This document shows positions 1 through 8,263 of a stretch of DNA of 32,347 bases, in pieces (the stretch's first letter is position 1; each line of letters begins with the position of its first letter). The stretch is taken from assembly GCA_020638335.1 (NCBI GenBank), contig JACKIT010000014.1, forward strand, positions 1 through 32,347. The letters are read 5' to 3'. Below the pieces are notes generated by a model. That model was not told where the DNA came from. It searched no databases and worked only from the letters and a program-made list of their open reading frames with translations. The position numbers and the translations under genes were made by a program. The DNA is from Rhodospirillales bacterium. GTDB taxonomy: Bacteria; Pseudomonadota; Alphaproteobacteria; Micavibrionales; Micavibrionaceae.

Positions 1-504
1 GACGCGGCCTATATCATGAAAAATGCCTCGAAAGTTATTATCGTTCCCGGCTATGGCATGGCGGTGGCGCAGGCTCAGCACGCTTTGCGGGAAATGGCGG
101 ATATACTTAAAAAAGAAGGGGTGGATGTCAAATATGCGATTCACCCGGTGGCGGGGCGCATGCCCGGGCATATGAATGTGCTGCTGGCAGAAGCCAACGT
201 GCCTTATGACGAGGTGTTCGAGATGGAAGACATCAACCGTGACTTTGCACAGGCAGACGTGGCTTATGTTATTGGGGCAAACGACATCACCAACCCTGCG
301 GCCAAAAACGATTCGGGTTCACCCATTTACGGCATGCCGGTATTGGACGTAGAAAAAGCTCGAACAGTCCTGTTTGTAAAGCGCTCCCTAGGCAGCGGTT
401 ATGCCGGAATTGACAATCCGCTCTTTTTTGAAGACCAGACCATGATGCTCTTGGACGATGCCAAAAAAATGACCGAGAATATTATCAAGGCTTTGGAGCA
501 TTAG
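1..504 (+). CDS. pntB: NAD(P) transhydrogenase subunit beta, 3' end (partial)
   Basis: C-terminal 167 residues of the beta subunit of the proton-translocating transhydrogenase, which couples hydride transfer from NADH to NADP+ to inward proton flow across the inner membrane. The open frame runs in from base 1, so the gene begins outside the window; the ATG at 16 is internal. What is present is NADP(H)-binding domain III: the GYGMAVAQAQ dinucleotide loop, HPVAGRMPGHMNVLLAEA, the IGANDITNPAA segment and KRSLGSGYAGIDNPLFF near the end, all conserved in PntB. The transmembrane domain II lies upstream and is not seen. The gene ends in TAG with about 100 bp of AT-rich sequence before the next gene and no clear intrinsic terminator. 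Confidence 0.94.
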   Translation, partial: DAAYIMKNASKVIIVPGYGMAVAQAQHALREMADILKKEGVDVKYAIHPVAGRMPGHMNVLLAEANVPYDEVFEMEDINRDFAQADVAYVIGANDITNPAAKNDSGSPIYGMPVLDVEKARTVLFVKRSLGSGYAGIDNPLFFEDQTMMLLDDAKKMTENIIKALEH

Positions 505-605
505 GCTTATATTTTTAGTCACACCCCTTCTTTGTGCTTTCATTCGGACTTCCTTAATATATTTTAGCGTATCCTTAGGGTATTAGAGGAAACTAATTTA
601 GTTTA

Positions 606-1616
606 ATGGGCAACACGCAAAACAATATAGCTGAACTCGAAGAGCGCTTTCGTGAGCCAGAGGGCTGGCGCTGGCACAGTTTTGTTCATAATGGGCATCG
701 CTTGCGCTTTGGGTCGGCTTTTCCCAAAGACAGTATTCCCGATGCTGTGGTTGTCTGCTTGCCGGGATTAAGTGAATTTGGTGAAAAATATTTTGAAACC
801 GCGCGCTATTGCCTGGATAAAAACCTGGCCTTTTGGATTCTGGACTGGAGGGGCCAGGGCGGCTCGGATCGCTATTTTAAAAACTCTCAAAAACGCCACA
901 GCACCGGTTTTCAAAACGATGTTGAGGATTTGCATGCCTTTATTATGGGCTATATAAAACATTCCAGCGTTCATCCTGATAAGGGCCGTATTCCGCTGGC
1001 CATGCTGGCTCATTCTATGGGCGCCAATATTGGGCTACATTATATAAAGCAGCATCCTGAAGTCTTTGAATGCGCCGCATTTTCTGCGCCCCTTTTTGGT
1101 ATGAAAGCATGTGAAAAAATGCCCAAACGTTTGCCGCTGCCTCTAAGCTTCATTCTACAACTCTTTATGCCATATAATTATGCCCCCGGTGAAAAGAACT
1201 GGAATCCCTCCACGCGCCCCTGCGATGGATCTGACGCTATGTCTAGTGACCCGGTGCGCGTCGATATTCATCGCAAGTGGTTTGAAGCAGATCCGTCCTT
1301 GCAAGTTGGTGGCGTCACATATGGCTGGGTATATCAAGCAGTTAAATCGAGCGCCTATCTCGCCAATAAGCTTTTTGCCAAAGGTATCCATACGCCTTGC
1401 CTTATAGCATTGGCGGGCCGCGAAACACTGGTCAATAATACCAAAACACGCCATGTTGCGCGCAATCTACCCCACTGCGAGCTTCTTGAGTTTGAAGACG
1501 CCAAGCATGAGATTTTGATGGAAAAAGATGAATTTAGAAACGCTTACCTTGAAAAATTTTACGGCCTTATCAAAGAAAATATCATTGATCGCCCTGAGAG
1601 CTTGAAACCATTTTAA
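606..1616 (+). CDS. alpha/beta hydrolase of the lysophospholipase / serine aminopeptidase S33 type
   Basis: 336-aa probable cytoplasmic hydrolase resembling PldB and monoglyceride-lipase-like enzymes; substrate unknown. The nucleophile elbow AHSMGAN places the catalytic serine at Ser137. The preceding LDWRGQGGSDR strand-loop (about 79-89) is typical of the family, and the likely catalytic histidine is His301 in DAKHEIL. The acid position after strand 7 reads GRETLVNN, giving Glu273 where most relatives have Asp. No signal peptide or membrane segment is visible. It follows pntB by about 100 bp and precedes a 78-aa ORF on the same strand. The ribosome-binding site is weak (AGAGGAAAC about 15 bases before ATG). 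Family membership is secure; lipase versus peptidase activity cannot be told from sequence. Confidence 0.85.
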   Translation: MGNTQNNIAELEERFREPEGWRWHSFVHNGHRLRFGSAFPKDSIPDAVVVCLPGLSEFGEKYFETARYCLDKNLAFWILDWRGQGGSDRYFKNSQKRHSTGFQNDVEDLHAFIMGYIKHSSVHPDKGRIPLAMLAHSMGANIGLHYIKQHPEVFECAAFSAPLFGMKACEKMPKRLPLPLSFILQLFMPYNYAPGEKNWNPSTRPCDGSDAMSSDPVRVDIHRKWFEADPSLQVGGVTYGWVYQAVKSSAYLANKLFAKGIHTPCLIALAGRETLVNNTKTRHVARNLPHCELLEFEDAKHEILMEKDEFRNAYLEKFYGLIKENIIDRPESLKPF

Positions 1617-1660
1617 TAAACAGGCAAAGTGGTTAAAATTACTCGGGAGAAAACCAAGAA

Positions 1661-1897
1661 ATGGAAAAAGACGATAAAGACGTCATCAGGCTGAGCGACC
1701 GTATTCTATCCGCTCTGGAACTGGCTCTGGAACAAAATGATCTGAAAATTTCAGAAATTTTAACGCGTGCGCTTGAACAGGCAATGACCCGTAACACAGG
1801 CGGCGGAGAGTTTATTGAGCGCCGGGATTATCCTTCCAAAATTGAACGCGCAATGGATAAGCTTCATTCTCTACGCGATCAAAGCGAAGGCGTTTAG
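1661..1897 (+). CDS. small conserved-looking protein of unknown function
   Basis: 78-aa acidic, strongly helical protein that I do not recognise. It has no cysteines, signal peptide or membrane segment. The N-terminal half (about residues 10-42, RLSDRILSALELALEQ and onward) reads as amphipathic helix and the C-terminal half is charged. A good ribosome-binding site (GGGAGA about 10 bases before ATG) and co-orientation with the hydrolase 44 bp upstream support real expression. Its TAG stop at 1895-1897 overlaps the TAA stop of convergent ligA by sharing the four bases TTAG, so the two genes are packed end to end. A short dimerising regulatory or adaptor protein is possible, but nothing visible fixes a function. 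Confidence 0.6.
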   Translation: MEKDDKDVIRLSDRILSALELALEQNDLKISEILTRALEQAMTRNTGGGEFIERRDYPSKIERAMDKLHSLRDQSEGV

Positions 1898-3969
1898 CCG
1901 CTGATCAGCGCATTCCATTCTTCTTCGGAAAGGACCTCTATATTGAGGTCCTTTGCTTTTTTCAGTTTTGAGCCTGCATCCTGCCCGGCCACGACATAGT
2001 CCGTTTTCTTTGAGACGGACCCCGCAACCTTTGCACCGTGCTTTTCAGCACTGGCTTTGGCTTCAGGACGGGTCATCGTGGTGAGCGCACCGGTGAAAAC
2101 CACCGTTTTTCCCGCGACCGGGCTATCGCCGATCTGCGGCGCTTGATAAGGTGCAATTTCAAGCAAGTCTTCCAAATCCTTCAGCACGGCCCTGTTATGC
2201 TCTTCTGCAAAAAATCCCAGCAAGTCATCGGCTACAGCCGGGCCAATATCTTCGATATTCAGCAGCTCTGCATATGCTTCGCTTTCATGGTTCTGCGCCG
2301 CGGCCATCATGGTTTTCAGGTTCTGCAAATCGCCATAGGTCGCAGCCAGTCTTTTGGCTGTGGCTTCCCCAACCTGACGAATCCCCAGCGCATAGATAAA
2401 GCGGTTAAAGGCAATTTTTTGCCGCGCGCGAATCGAATCAAACAGATTTTTTTCGGATAATTCGCCCCAACCTTCGCGCTCACGAATGGGCGTTTCGAGC
2501 GCCGCGTTGCGTTCTTCGAGTTTAAAAATATCGGCCGGGGATTGGATTAATCCTTCTTCATAAAATTGTTCGATGATCTTGGCGCCAAGCCCTTCAATAT
2601 CAAAAGCAAGGCGCGAGACGAAATGTTTGAGACGCTGGGCCGCCTGTGCCGGACAAATTAGCCCGCCGGTGCAGCGGGTTACGACATCATCGCCTTCGCG
2701 AATCGCCAGCGAGCCGCAGGCCGGGCAATGATCGGGGAATTCATATTCCGGTAGATTGCCTTCACGCTTTTCCTCCAGAACTTTCACCACTTGCGGAATT
2801 ACATCGCCTGCACGCTGGATTACAACATAATCGCCGACTCGTACATCTTTGCGTTTGATCTCATCTTCGTTATGCAGCGTGGCGTTGGAGACGACAACCC
2901 CGCCAACGGTAATGGGTTCGAGGCGGGCCACGGGCGTGAGCGCGCCTGTGCGTCCGACCTGAATATCGATGGCCTTGAGACGGGTGATGGCTTGCTCCGC
3001 CGGGAATTTATGGGCGGTGGCCCAGCGCGGTGAACGGGAGACAAAGCCGAGGCGCTCCTGATAATCAAGGCGGTTAACCTTATAGACTACGCCGTCGATG
3101 TCGTAGTCCAGATCGGTGCGGGTTTTGAGAATTTCTTCATAATGATCTGTGATGTTCTGCAAACTCGAACAGAGTTTAAAGCTGGTTTCCGGGATGCCCC
3201 ATTTGGCAAGCTTCTCACGAATTTCAAAATGGGTTTGTCCAAATGGTGCGCTGACCTGCCCCAGCGCGTAACCGAAAAACTTTAGCGGGCGCTGAGCGGT
3301 GATTTTCGGATCGAGCTGACGGACGGAGCCGGCGGCGGCGTTGCGCGGGTTGGCGAAAACAGGTTTGCCTGCTGCTTCCTGCGCGCTGTTGAGAGTGGTA
3401 AAATCGGCGCGTGCCATATAAATCTCGCCGCGCACCTCCAAAATATCGGGTGCATCATCGGGCAATGTTTGGGGCACATCTTTGATGGTTTTGACATTGG
3501 CAGTGATGTCCTCGCCCTCTGTACCATCGCCGCGCGTGGCGGCCTGGACGAGCTTGCGGTTTTCATAGCGCAGCGAACAGGATAGCCCATCGATTTTCGG
3601 CTCAGCCACAATTTCAATCGGTTCGTCTTCGGCCAGCCCAAGAAAGCGGCGAATGCGGGTCAGGAAGTCTTCAACTTCTTCTTCGCTAAACACATTGGAG
3701 AGCGAAAGCATAGGAATGGTATGCTTGACCTTTTTAAAGCCTTTAGAGGGGGCGGCACCAACGCTTTGGGTCGGGCTGTCTTTGGTGATGAGATCGGGGT
3801 ATTTAGATTCGATATCCTCAAGCTCTTTGCGCAGCTTGTCATACTCGGCATCCGAAACGGTTGGCGCGTCCTGTTGGTAGTACGCCTCGTCATGCCGACG
3901 AATCTCTTTGATCAGATCAGCATGGCGCACTTGCGCATCAAGTTTTTCGAGATCGAGAAGTGAGTTCAT
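1894..3969 (-). CDS. ligA: NAD-dependent DNA ligase LigA
   Basis: 691-aa ligase that seals nicks in replication and repair using NAD+. Full length for the family. The N-terminal Ia domain (YxxxxPxxSDAEYD, about 31-45) is followed by the adenylation domain with catalytic Lys125 in the EPKIDGLS motif, and by the OB domain with VGRTGALTPVA. A four-cysteine zinc finger (CPACGS ... RCTGGLICPAQ) precedes the HhH repeats. A C-terminal BRCT domain (SPVAGKTVVFTG onward) ends the protein. The start is well supported: AAGGAG lies about 6 bases before the ATG at 3969. It is the last gene of the minus-strand run and is separated from recN by a palindromic repeat element. Confidence 0.97.
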   Translation of the reverse strand: MNSLLDLEKLDAQVRHADLIKEIRRHDEAYYQQDAPTVSDAEYDKLRKELEDIESKYPDLITKDSPTQSVGAAPSKGFKKVKHTIPMLSLSNVFSEEEVEDFLTRIRRFLGLAEDEPIEIVAEPKIDGLSCSLRYENRKLVQAATRGDGTEGEDITANVKTIKDVPQTLPDDAPDILEVRGEIYMARADFTTLNSAQEAAGKPVFANPRNAAAGSVRQLDPKITAQRPLKFFGYALGQVSAPFGQTHFEIREKLAKWGIPETSFKLCSSLQNITDHYEEILKTRTDLDYDIDGVVYKVNRLDYQERLGFVSRSPRWATAHKFPAEQAITRLKAIDIQVGRTGALTPVARLEPITVGGVVVSNATLHNEDEIKRKDVRVGDYVVIQRAGDVIPQVVKVLEEKREGNLPEYEFPDHCPACGSLAIREGDDVVTRCTGGLICPAQAAQRLKHFVSRLAFDIEGLGAKIIEQFYEEGLIQSPADIFKLEERNAALETPIREREGWGELSEKNLFDSIRARQKIAFNRFIYALGIRQVGEATAKRLAATYGDLQNLKTMMAAAQNHESEAYAELLNIEDIGPAVADDLLGFFAEEHNRAVLKDLEDLLEIAPYQAPQIGDSPVAGKTVVFTGALTTMTRPEAKASAEKHGAKVAGSVSKKTDYVVAGQDAGSKLKKAKDLNIEVLSEEEWNALISG

Positions 3970-4008
3970 GCTTTCTCCTTCAAAGCATGCCTTGGCTTAA
4001 AAACCTTA

Positions 4009-4095
4009 CACCCCCACCCAAACCCTCCCCCTCGAGGGGGAGGGATGAGGAGGGTTAGCGAACATAGTGAGCTTACCCGAAGCTGGGTGGGGGTG
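4009..4095. repeat. GC-rich palindromic element (family A), recN-ligA gap
   Basis: An 87-bp element bounded by perfect 12-bp inverted repeats CACCCCCACCCA / TGGGTGGGGGTG. Inside is a perfect 22-nt palindrome at 4023-4044 centred on CTCGAG. A segment GGTTAGCGAACATAGTGAGC matches in part the GGTTAGCGAGCTTGCGAGC of the larger element at 13921-14089, so the two are relatives. It occupies most of the recN-ligA gap and could form a strong hairpin in the transcript. Confidence 0.85.
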
Positions 4096-4124
4096 CTGCA
4101 AAAAATTTTATAGCTCTTATTCAT

Positions 4125-5900
4125 TTACGCCGCCCTGCTCGTTTCTAATAATTTCTCTGCAGCGGCGCGGGCTTCTTCGGTTACGACCGCCCCGGCGAGC
4201 ATACGGGCGATTTCTTCGCGGCGCGGCTGTCCGGGGGCCAGCGCGGTGACGGTGGTTTTTATATCCTGCGCGCCTTCTTTCTTAACGATCCAGTGATGAG
4301 CGGCGCGGGCAGCGACTTGCGGGGCGTGGGTGACGACCATGACCTGTTTATTCGTAGCCAGTTTGGCCAGGCGCTCTCCCACCGCATCGGCGGTGGCGCC
4401 GCCAATCCCGGCATCAACCTCATCAAAGATCAAACTTCCGGCGCTGCCGACCTGTGCCATAACAACTTTTAGCGCGAGCATAAATCGCGCCATTTCTCCG
4501 CCCGAGGCGATTTTCTCCAGCGGACCGGGATCGCTTCCGGGGTTGGTGGCCACCAAAAAACGAACGCGATCGATGCCGCCCGGTCCCCATTCGGATTCAC
4601 CCAGCGGTTCAATCCGGGTGACAAAACGGGCTTTTTCGAGTTTGAGAGGGGGCAATTCTTTAGCCACCAAATCATCGAGGCGGCGAGCGGTTTTCGTGCG
4701 CAGATCGCTCAGCTTTTGCGCGGCGTTGATATAGCTCCCGCGTGCGGCTTCAACCTGCTTTACGGCCTCAGCCAGTGCTTCGTCAGCATGTTCAATCGCA
4801 TTCAGGCGCCCGGCTAATTCCTCACGCTTTGCGGGCAAATCATTGACGCTGCATACATGTTTGCGAGCCTGAGCGCGCAGGTCAAAGAGCCGATCATCGA
4901 TGGTTTGCAGATCATGCTCACTTTGTTCCAGATCCGCAGAAAGACGCTGGATTTCAGATAATGCCTCGGCGATTTCCGATGATGCACGATCGAGCGCACC
5001 GATAGCTTCGTGGCCCTGCGGGCCGATTTTATCGGCGATCCGCTCCAATGTGGCCCAGGCACTGCGCACCGGATCGTTTTCTCCGCTCAGCGCTTCGTAG
5101 GCCGCATTCAGGCCTTCCATCACCTGTTCACGGTGCATCAGGCGTTCACGCAAGGCGGCAAGGTCGTCTTCCTCGCCTGCCTTTGGCTCCAGCGCATCAA
5201 GATCTTCGAGCGCGGTGCGTAGGAAATCTTCTTCGGCGCGTGAGGCTTCGGCAGTTGATTTGAGATCGACCAAAGCCATTTTTTTCTCCTGCCAGTCGTC
5301 CCAAAGCCCGGTTAATGCGCCGCCCGCACCTGCATAATCATCGAGCATTTTGCGGTGTGTGGAGGGGTTCAAAAGCCCTTGCGTGTCGAACTGGCCATGA
5401 ATTTCGATCAGGCTTTGCGCAATTTCACGCAGCAACCCGGCACTTACAGGCTGATCATTAATATAGGCTTTGGAGCGGCCATCGCTGGAGAGTGTACGGC
5501 GGATGATGATCTCTATGATTTGGTCATCGCGAGCCGCTAGCAAGCAGCGCGGCGATCCAGAGTCACCGGTAATCTCTGTTTTCTGGATTGCTTCGTTGGC
5601 TTCGCCTCCTCGCAATGACGATAGAGCCATACCATCCCCTATCCCTATATTTACATTATGCAAAATTAATAAAGACGGGTGAGACAGAGGCACTTCAAAA
5701 ACAGCGATCACCGTCGCCTGATCTGCACCTTTACGCACCAAAGCGCTGTCTGCGCGTGCGCCCAGAGCCAGCCCCAAAGAATCCAGCAGGATGGATTTGC
5801 CCGCTCCCGTCTCACCGGTCAGGGCGCACAGGCCGGGCTGAAATTCTATATTCAGGCTTTCAATGAGGACGACATTTTGAATACGCAGAGAGGCCAGCAT
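4125..5900 (-). CDS. recN: DNA repair protein RecN with an in-frame repeat-derived insertion
   Basis: 591-aa SMC-like ATPase that acts in double-strand-break repair. Walker A GETGAGKS is at residues 29-36. The C-terminal half has the ABC signature region IASGGEMARFMLALK and the Walker B LIFDEVDAGIGG, and a coiled-coil-rich middle (about 190-400) lies between. The protein is about 35 residues longer than usual. The excess lies at about 94-126 (SSLRGGEANEAIQ onward), between VPLSHP and the conserved IIIRRTLSSDGRSKAYIND block. That stretch is encoded by a palindromic repeat at 5523-5619, inserted without breaking the frame. The reading frame is otherwise intact and all ATPase motifs are present, so the protein is probably functional. 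It lies 15 bp downstream of bamD. Confidence 0.95.
   Translation of the reverse strand: MLASLRIQNVVLIESLNIEFQPGLCALTGETGAGKSILLDSLGLALGARADSALVRKGADQATVIAVFEVPLSHPSLLILHNVNIGIGDGMALSSLRGGEANEAIQKTEITGDSGSPRCLLAARDDQIIEIIIRRTLSSDGRSKAYINDQPVSAGLLREIAQSLIEIHGQFDTQGLLNPSTHRKMLDDYAGAGGALTGLWDDWQEKKMALVDLKSTAEASRAEEDFLRTALEDLDALEPKAGEEDDLAALRERLMHREQVMEGLNAAYEALSGENDPVRSAWATLERIADKIGPQGHEAIGALDRASSEIAEALSEIQRLSADLEQSEHDLQTIDDRLFDLRAQARKHVCSVNDLPAKREELAGRLNAIEHADEALAEAVKQVEAARGSYINAAQKLSDLRTKTARRLDDLVAKELPPLKLEKARFVTRIEPLGESEWGPGGIDRVRFLVATNPGSDPGPLEKIASGGEMARFMLALKVVMAQVGSAGSLIFDEVDAGIGGATADAVGERLAKLATNKQVMVVTHAPQVAARAAHHWIVKKEGAQDIKTTVTALAPGQPRREEIARMLAGAVVTEEARAAAEKLLETSRAA
5523..5619. repeat. 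palindromic repeat (family B) inside recN
   Basis: A 97-bp element with degenerate inverted ends: GTCATCGCGAGCCGCTAGCA on the left and the complement of GTCATTGCGAGGAGG on the right. Inner blocks GATCCAG and CTGGAT also pair. Related copies lie at 18507-18645 and 19014-19059 (TGGATTGC ... TCCTCGCAATGA). Translated on the minus strand it adds about 33 residues to RecN. The motif GTCATTGCGAGG with GCAATCC resembles a dispersed repeat I recall from many alphaproteobacterial genomes. Confidence 0.85.
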
Positions 5901-5915
5901 GTCAGGGCACCCCTC

Positions 5916-6806
5916 TTAATCCGGCTTAAAGATCGTATCAATCGTGCGATCAACGAAGCCGCGTTCTTCAATAATTTCCTGGCGCGTACGTTCATCCAGC
6001 AAAGCAAAGCTGCGTTCATACCACTTGCTGCCTGGGTAATTGTACCCGAGTACTGCGGCAACCTGCTTAGCTTCAGCGGTCAGGCCCAGTGTCATATACG
6101 CCTCAACCAAACGGTGGAGCGCTTCGGCTGTGTGGGTGGTGGTCTGATATTTTTCAATGACAGCGCGGAAGCGATTGATCGCCGCATTCACATGGCCGCG
6201 GTTCAAGTAATACCGACCTATTTCCATTTCCTTACCGGCGAGGTGATCGTAGGTCAAATCGCGTTTCAGGGCGGCATCGCGCGCGTATTTACTGTCAGGA
6301 AATCTATTGATGAGCGTTTCGAGCGCTTTGAGCGCTTCTTCGGTCATGAACTGGTCGCGCGCGACATCAGAGATTTGTTCGTAGTAGCACAAGGCTTTGA
6401 GGTAGTGCGCGTAGTCGATGTCCTTGTTACCGGGGTGGAGTTCAATAAAACGGTCCAGCGCGATGATTGCTTCATCATAGCTTTGACCTTCATAAGAGGC
6501 AAAGGCGCTCATCAACTGGGCTTGTGTGGCCCATTTTGAATAAGGATGCTGGCGCTCAACCTCTTCGAAGTAGCGAGTTGCTTCGGCGTATTGCTCCGCA
6601 TCCAATGCGGCAGCGGCTTTGTTATATAATGCATCAACCGATTCCTCGACCTGCGGTTTGGAGGATTCAGTCGATGAACAGGCCGACAAAACGCCCAGCA
6701 ACAAAAAGGCGCCGAAAACGTGCAATACATGCATAGAAACAGTTTTCTTTATAATATCCATGTTGTTATCAATAGCGCTCCCGGCGCAAGAATGGAAGAG
6801 TTTCAT
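5916..6806 (-). CDS. bamD: outer membrane assembly lipoprotein BamD
   Basis: Lipoprotein of the BAM complex that inserts beta-barrel proteins into the outer membrane. A lipobox LSAC gives the acylated Cys43 of the longest frame, after a hydrophobic segment (about 30-41). The mature part is a chain of tetratricopeptide-like repeats (DALYNKAAAALDAEQYAEATRYFEEVERQHPYS, then ALDRFIELHPGN, then ALETLINRFPDSKYA), as in ComL/BamD. The start is uncertain. The ATG at 6806 has no ribosome-binding site; the ATG at 6761 has a distant GGGAG and the ATG at 6734 gives a more normal signal-peptide length. All three encode the same mature lipoprotein. It lies between lpxC and recN, as is usual in this class. 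Confidence 0.93.
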   Translation of the reverse strand: MKLFHSCAGSAIDNNMDIIKKTVSMHVLHVFGAFLLLGVLSACSSTESSKPQVEESVDALYNKAAAALDAEQYAEATRYFEEVERQHPYSKWATQAQLMSAFASYEGQSYDEAIIALDRFIELHPGNKDIDYAHYLKALCYYEQISDVARDQFMTEEALKALETLINRFPDSKYARDAALKRDLTYDHLAGKEMEIGRYYLNRGHVNAAINRFRAVIEKYQTTTHTAEALHRLVEAYMTLGLTAEAKQVAAVLGYNYPGSKWYERSFALLDERTRQEIIEERGFVDRTIDTIFKPD

Positions 6807-6836
6807 GACGTTTTTGACGCTAAAAAACGGGGACAG

Positions 6837-6870
6837 ATCACACGTATTTTGCCTTGCAAAAACGTGTGAT
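6837..6870 (-). terminator. long hairpin, possible terminator of lpxC transcripts or REP-like element
   Basis: Arms ATCACACGTATTTTGC and GCAAAAACGTGTGAT pair over about 15 bp with a one-base bulge and a CTT loop. On the minus strand the hairpin is followed after about nine bases (CTGTCCCCG) by a run of six T, so it could end lpxC transcription before bamD. The adjacent GGGGACAGATCAC sequence also resembles repeats associated with REP-type elements, so a mobile origin is an alternative. Confidence 0.5.
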
Positions 6871-6941
6871 GGCGCGGAAGGGAAGGCTCAATCATTTTAT
6901 GTGAGTTCCGCTATAGTCTTCAATATCAAAGGGTTACGCAA

Positions 6942-6993
6942 CCCCGGACAAGCTTTCCCGTGCTTTAAAGCACGGGAAAGCGTCGATCCGGGG
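6942..6993. repeat. nested palindromic repeat
   Basis: A perfect 30-nt palindrome at 6952-6981 (GCTTTCCCGTGCTTT and its complement) is flanked by an outer 7-bp stem, CCCCGGA at 6942-6948 and TCCGGGG at 6987-6993. The two nested stems suggest a compact repetitive extragenic element rather than a terminator, since no T-run follows on either strand. Confidence 0.75.
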
Positions 6994-7063
6994 CCTATAG
7001 GGTTTTACGGCTTGCATCCCATGGACCCCGGTTTCCACCGGGGTTTCGGTGCATCTGAAAAAT

Positions 7064-7082
7064 ATCTGTGTCCATCTGTGGT
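7064..7082 (-). repeat. dispersed repeat C (ACCACAGATG type), copy 1
   Basis: On the minus strand this reads ACCACAGATGGACACAGAT, one base different from the copies at 18827-18845 and 20529-20547. All three copies are intergenic, beside lpxC, between murB and murC, and in the leader of murC. Confidence 0.8.
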
Positions 7083-7129
7083 TACTTTTTAAGTTCTTGC
7101 AACAGAAAGAAAACCTTCCGAACGGACAC

Positions 7130-8056
7130 CTAGGCGCAGGCTTGAATTTCTACAGTTCTGGCGACCGGGCGCTTGTTTTTACGACGTGCGGCTTGCGGCA
7201 GCGTTTCATTAACCCATTCATAGGCCTGCTCATCGGCGAACAGGGCGTGAAGGATCAAGTTGTTCATTTCGTGGCCAGCCTTGTAACCATCATAGGCCCC
7301 CATGATCGGCGCGCCGGCAAGATAAAGATCGCCAATCGCGTCGAGTAATTTGTGGCGAATAAATTCATCGTTAAAGCGCAGCCCTTCCGGGTTCATAACG
7401 TGGCCTTTATCGAGAACGATGGCGTTACTCAAAGACCCGCCCAGCGCGAGGCCTTGTGAGCGCATCCATTCGACTTCATGCAAGAAACCAAAGGTACGGG
7501 CTGTGGCGATGTCATGCTTGAAATTGCCGTTAAGCAGACGCGTTTCGAAATGTTGCTGGCCGATTTCAGGGTGATCGAATTCAATTTCGCCGCCGAATAC
7601 CGCGCCTTCTGAGGGGCATAGAGAAACCTGCTTGCCATCTTTTTCAACGCTGACCTCTTTGAGGACGCGCAGAACGCGGCGCGGGGCGTCTTGCACGGCA
7701 ATGCCGGCACGTTCAATCAACTGAACAAACGGCATGGCGCTGCCGTCCATGACAGGAACCTCGGCGCCATCAAGTTCAATGCGGACATTGTCGATGTTAC
7801 AACCGCGCAGCGCAGACATCAGATGTTCGATGGTGGCGACGCTTGTACCATCTTTATTACCAATCACCGTGCAAAGCTGCGTATCGACGACATGATCCCA
7901 GCGTGCAGGGATGATGTTGTCTTTATCTGTAATGTCGCTACGAACGAAAACAATTCCGGCATCAGGCTCAGCCGGACTCAGGCTTAATGTAATATCAGCA
8001 CCGGAATGCAGGCCGATGCCTTTGAGTGAAACCTGCTTTTGAAGCGTATTTTGCAT
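7130..8056 (-). CDS. lpxC: UDP-3-O-acyl-N-acetylglucosamine deacetylase LpxC
   Basis: 308-aa zinc deacetylase that catalyses the committed step of lipid A synthesis. The zinc ligands are visible: His78 in ATIEHLMSAL, and His235 and Asp239 in FIRHKLLDAIGDL. The catalytic-base region is His262 in KAGHEMNN. Length and the two-domain layout are normal. Start at the ATG 8056. It lies downstream of ftsZ but is separated by an intrinsic terminator at 8184-8213 and has a candidate promoter of its own at 8100-8128, so it is probably transcribed apart from the division genes. The neighbour downstream is bamD, another outer-membrane function. Confidence 0.97.
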   Translation of the reverse strand: MQNTLQKQVSLKGIGLHSGADITLSLSPAEPDAGIVFVRSDITDKDNIIPARWDHVVDTQLCTVIGNKDGTSVATIEHLMSALRGCNIDNVRIELDGAEVPVMDGSAMPFVQLIERAGIAVQDAPRRVLRVLKEVSVEKDGKQVSLCPSEGAVFGGEIEFDHPEIGQQHFETRLLNGNFKHDIATARTFGFLHEVEWMRSQGLALGGSLSNAIVLDKGHVMNPEGLRFNDEFIRHKLLDAIGDLYLAGAPIMGAYDGYKAGHEMNNLILHALFADEQAYEWVNETLPQAARRKNKRPVARTVEIQACA

Positions 8057-8099
8057 ACTATTTGTCTTTTTACGTTCTTGGGCTCTTTTTCTATCCTTA

Positions 8100-8128
8100 T
8101 ATATAGAAATTTAGGGTGCACAGCACAA
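8100..8128 (-). promoter_or_regulatory. candidate sigma-70 promoter of lpxC
   Basis: On the minus strand TTGTGC is followed by 17 bases and then TATATA, about 45 bases before the lpxC start codon and beyond the ftsZ terminator. Spacing is ideal and the -10 is good. The position agrees with lpxC needing its own transcription start. Confidence 0.45.
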
Positions 8129-8183
8129 ATCACAGATTATTGCGCTTTGTTACAGTTCGAAATTTAGAGCAATATTTTGCTCA

Positions 8184-8213
8184 AAAAAAAGCCCGGCGAT
8201 ATGGCCGGGCTTG
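8184..8213 (-). terminator. rho-independent terminator after ftsZ
   Basis: Minus-strand hairpin AAGCCCGGC-catatc-GCCGGGCTT followed directly by a run of T (plus-strand A-run 8184-8191). It lies about 50 bases past the ftsZ stop. A second small inverted repeat GAGCAA-tatt-TTGCTC abuts it at 8168-8183. Confidence 0.9.
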
Positions 8214-8263
8214 AAAGGGAGATCATGGAGAGATCTTAATTTTTAAAATAACAATGTTTTAGA

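Larger units (their letters stand above)
6807..7129. other. intergenic lpxC-bamD: repeats and hairpins, no gene
   Basis: No coding frame is convincing here. The gap holds the long hairpin at 6837-6870, a nested palindrome at 6942-6993, a smaller hairpin ACCCCGGT-ttcc-ACCGGGGT at 7025-7044, and a copy of the ACCACAGATG repeat on the minus strand at 7064-7082. It looks like a landing zone for short repetitive elements. Confidence 0.75.

Noticed and set aside
4067..4249. 60-codon plus-strand frame between ligA and recN
   Set aside because: It starts inside a palindromic repeat and runs antisense into recN.
5679..6539. 286-codon open frame on the plus strand across recN and bamD
   Set aside because: It is antisense to two well-supported genes, has no family motifs and crosses their boundary; it is a composition shadow.
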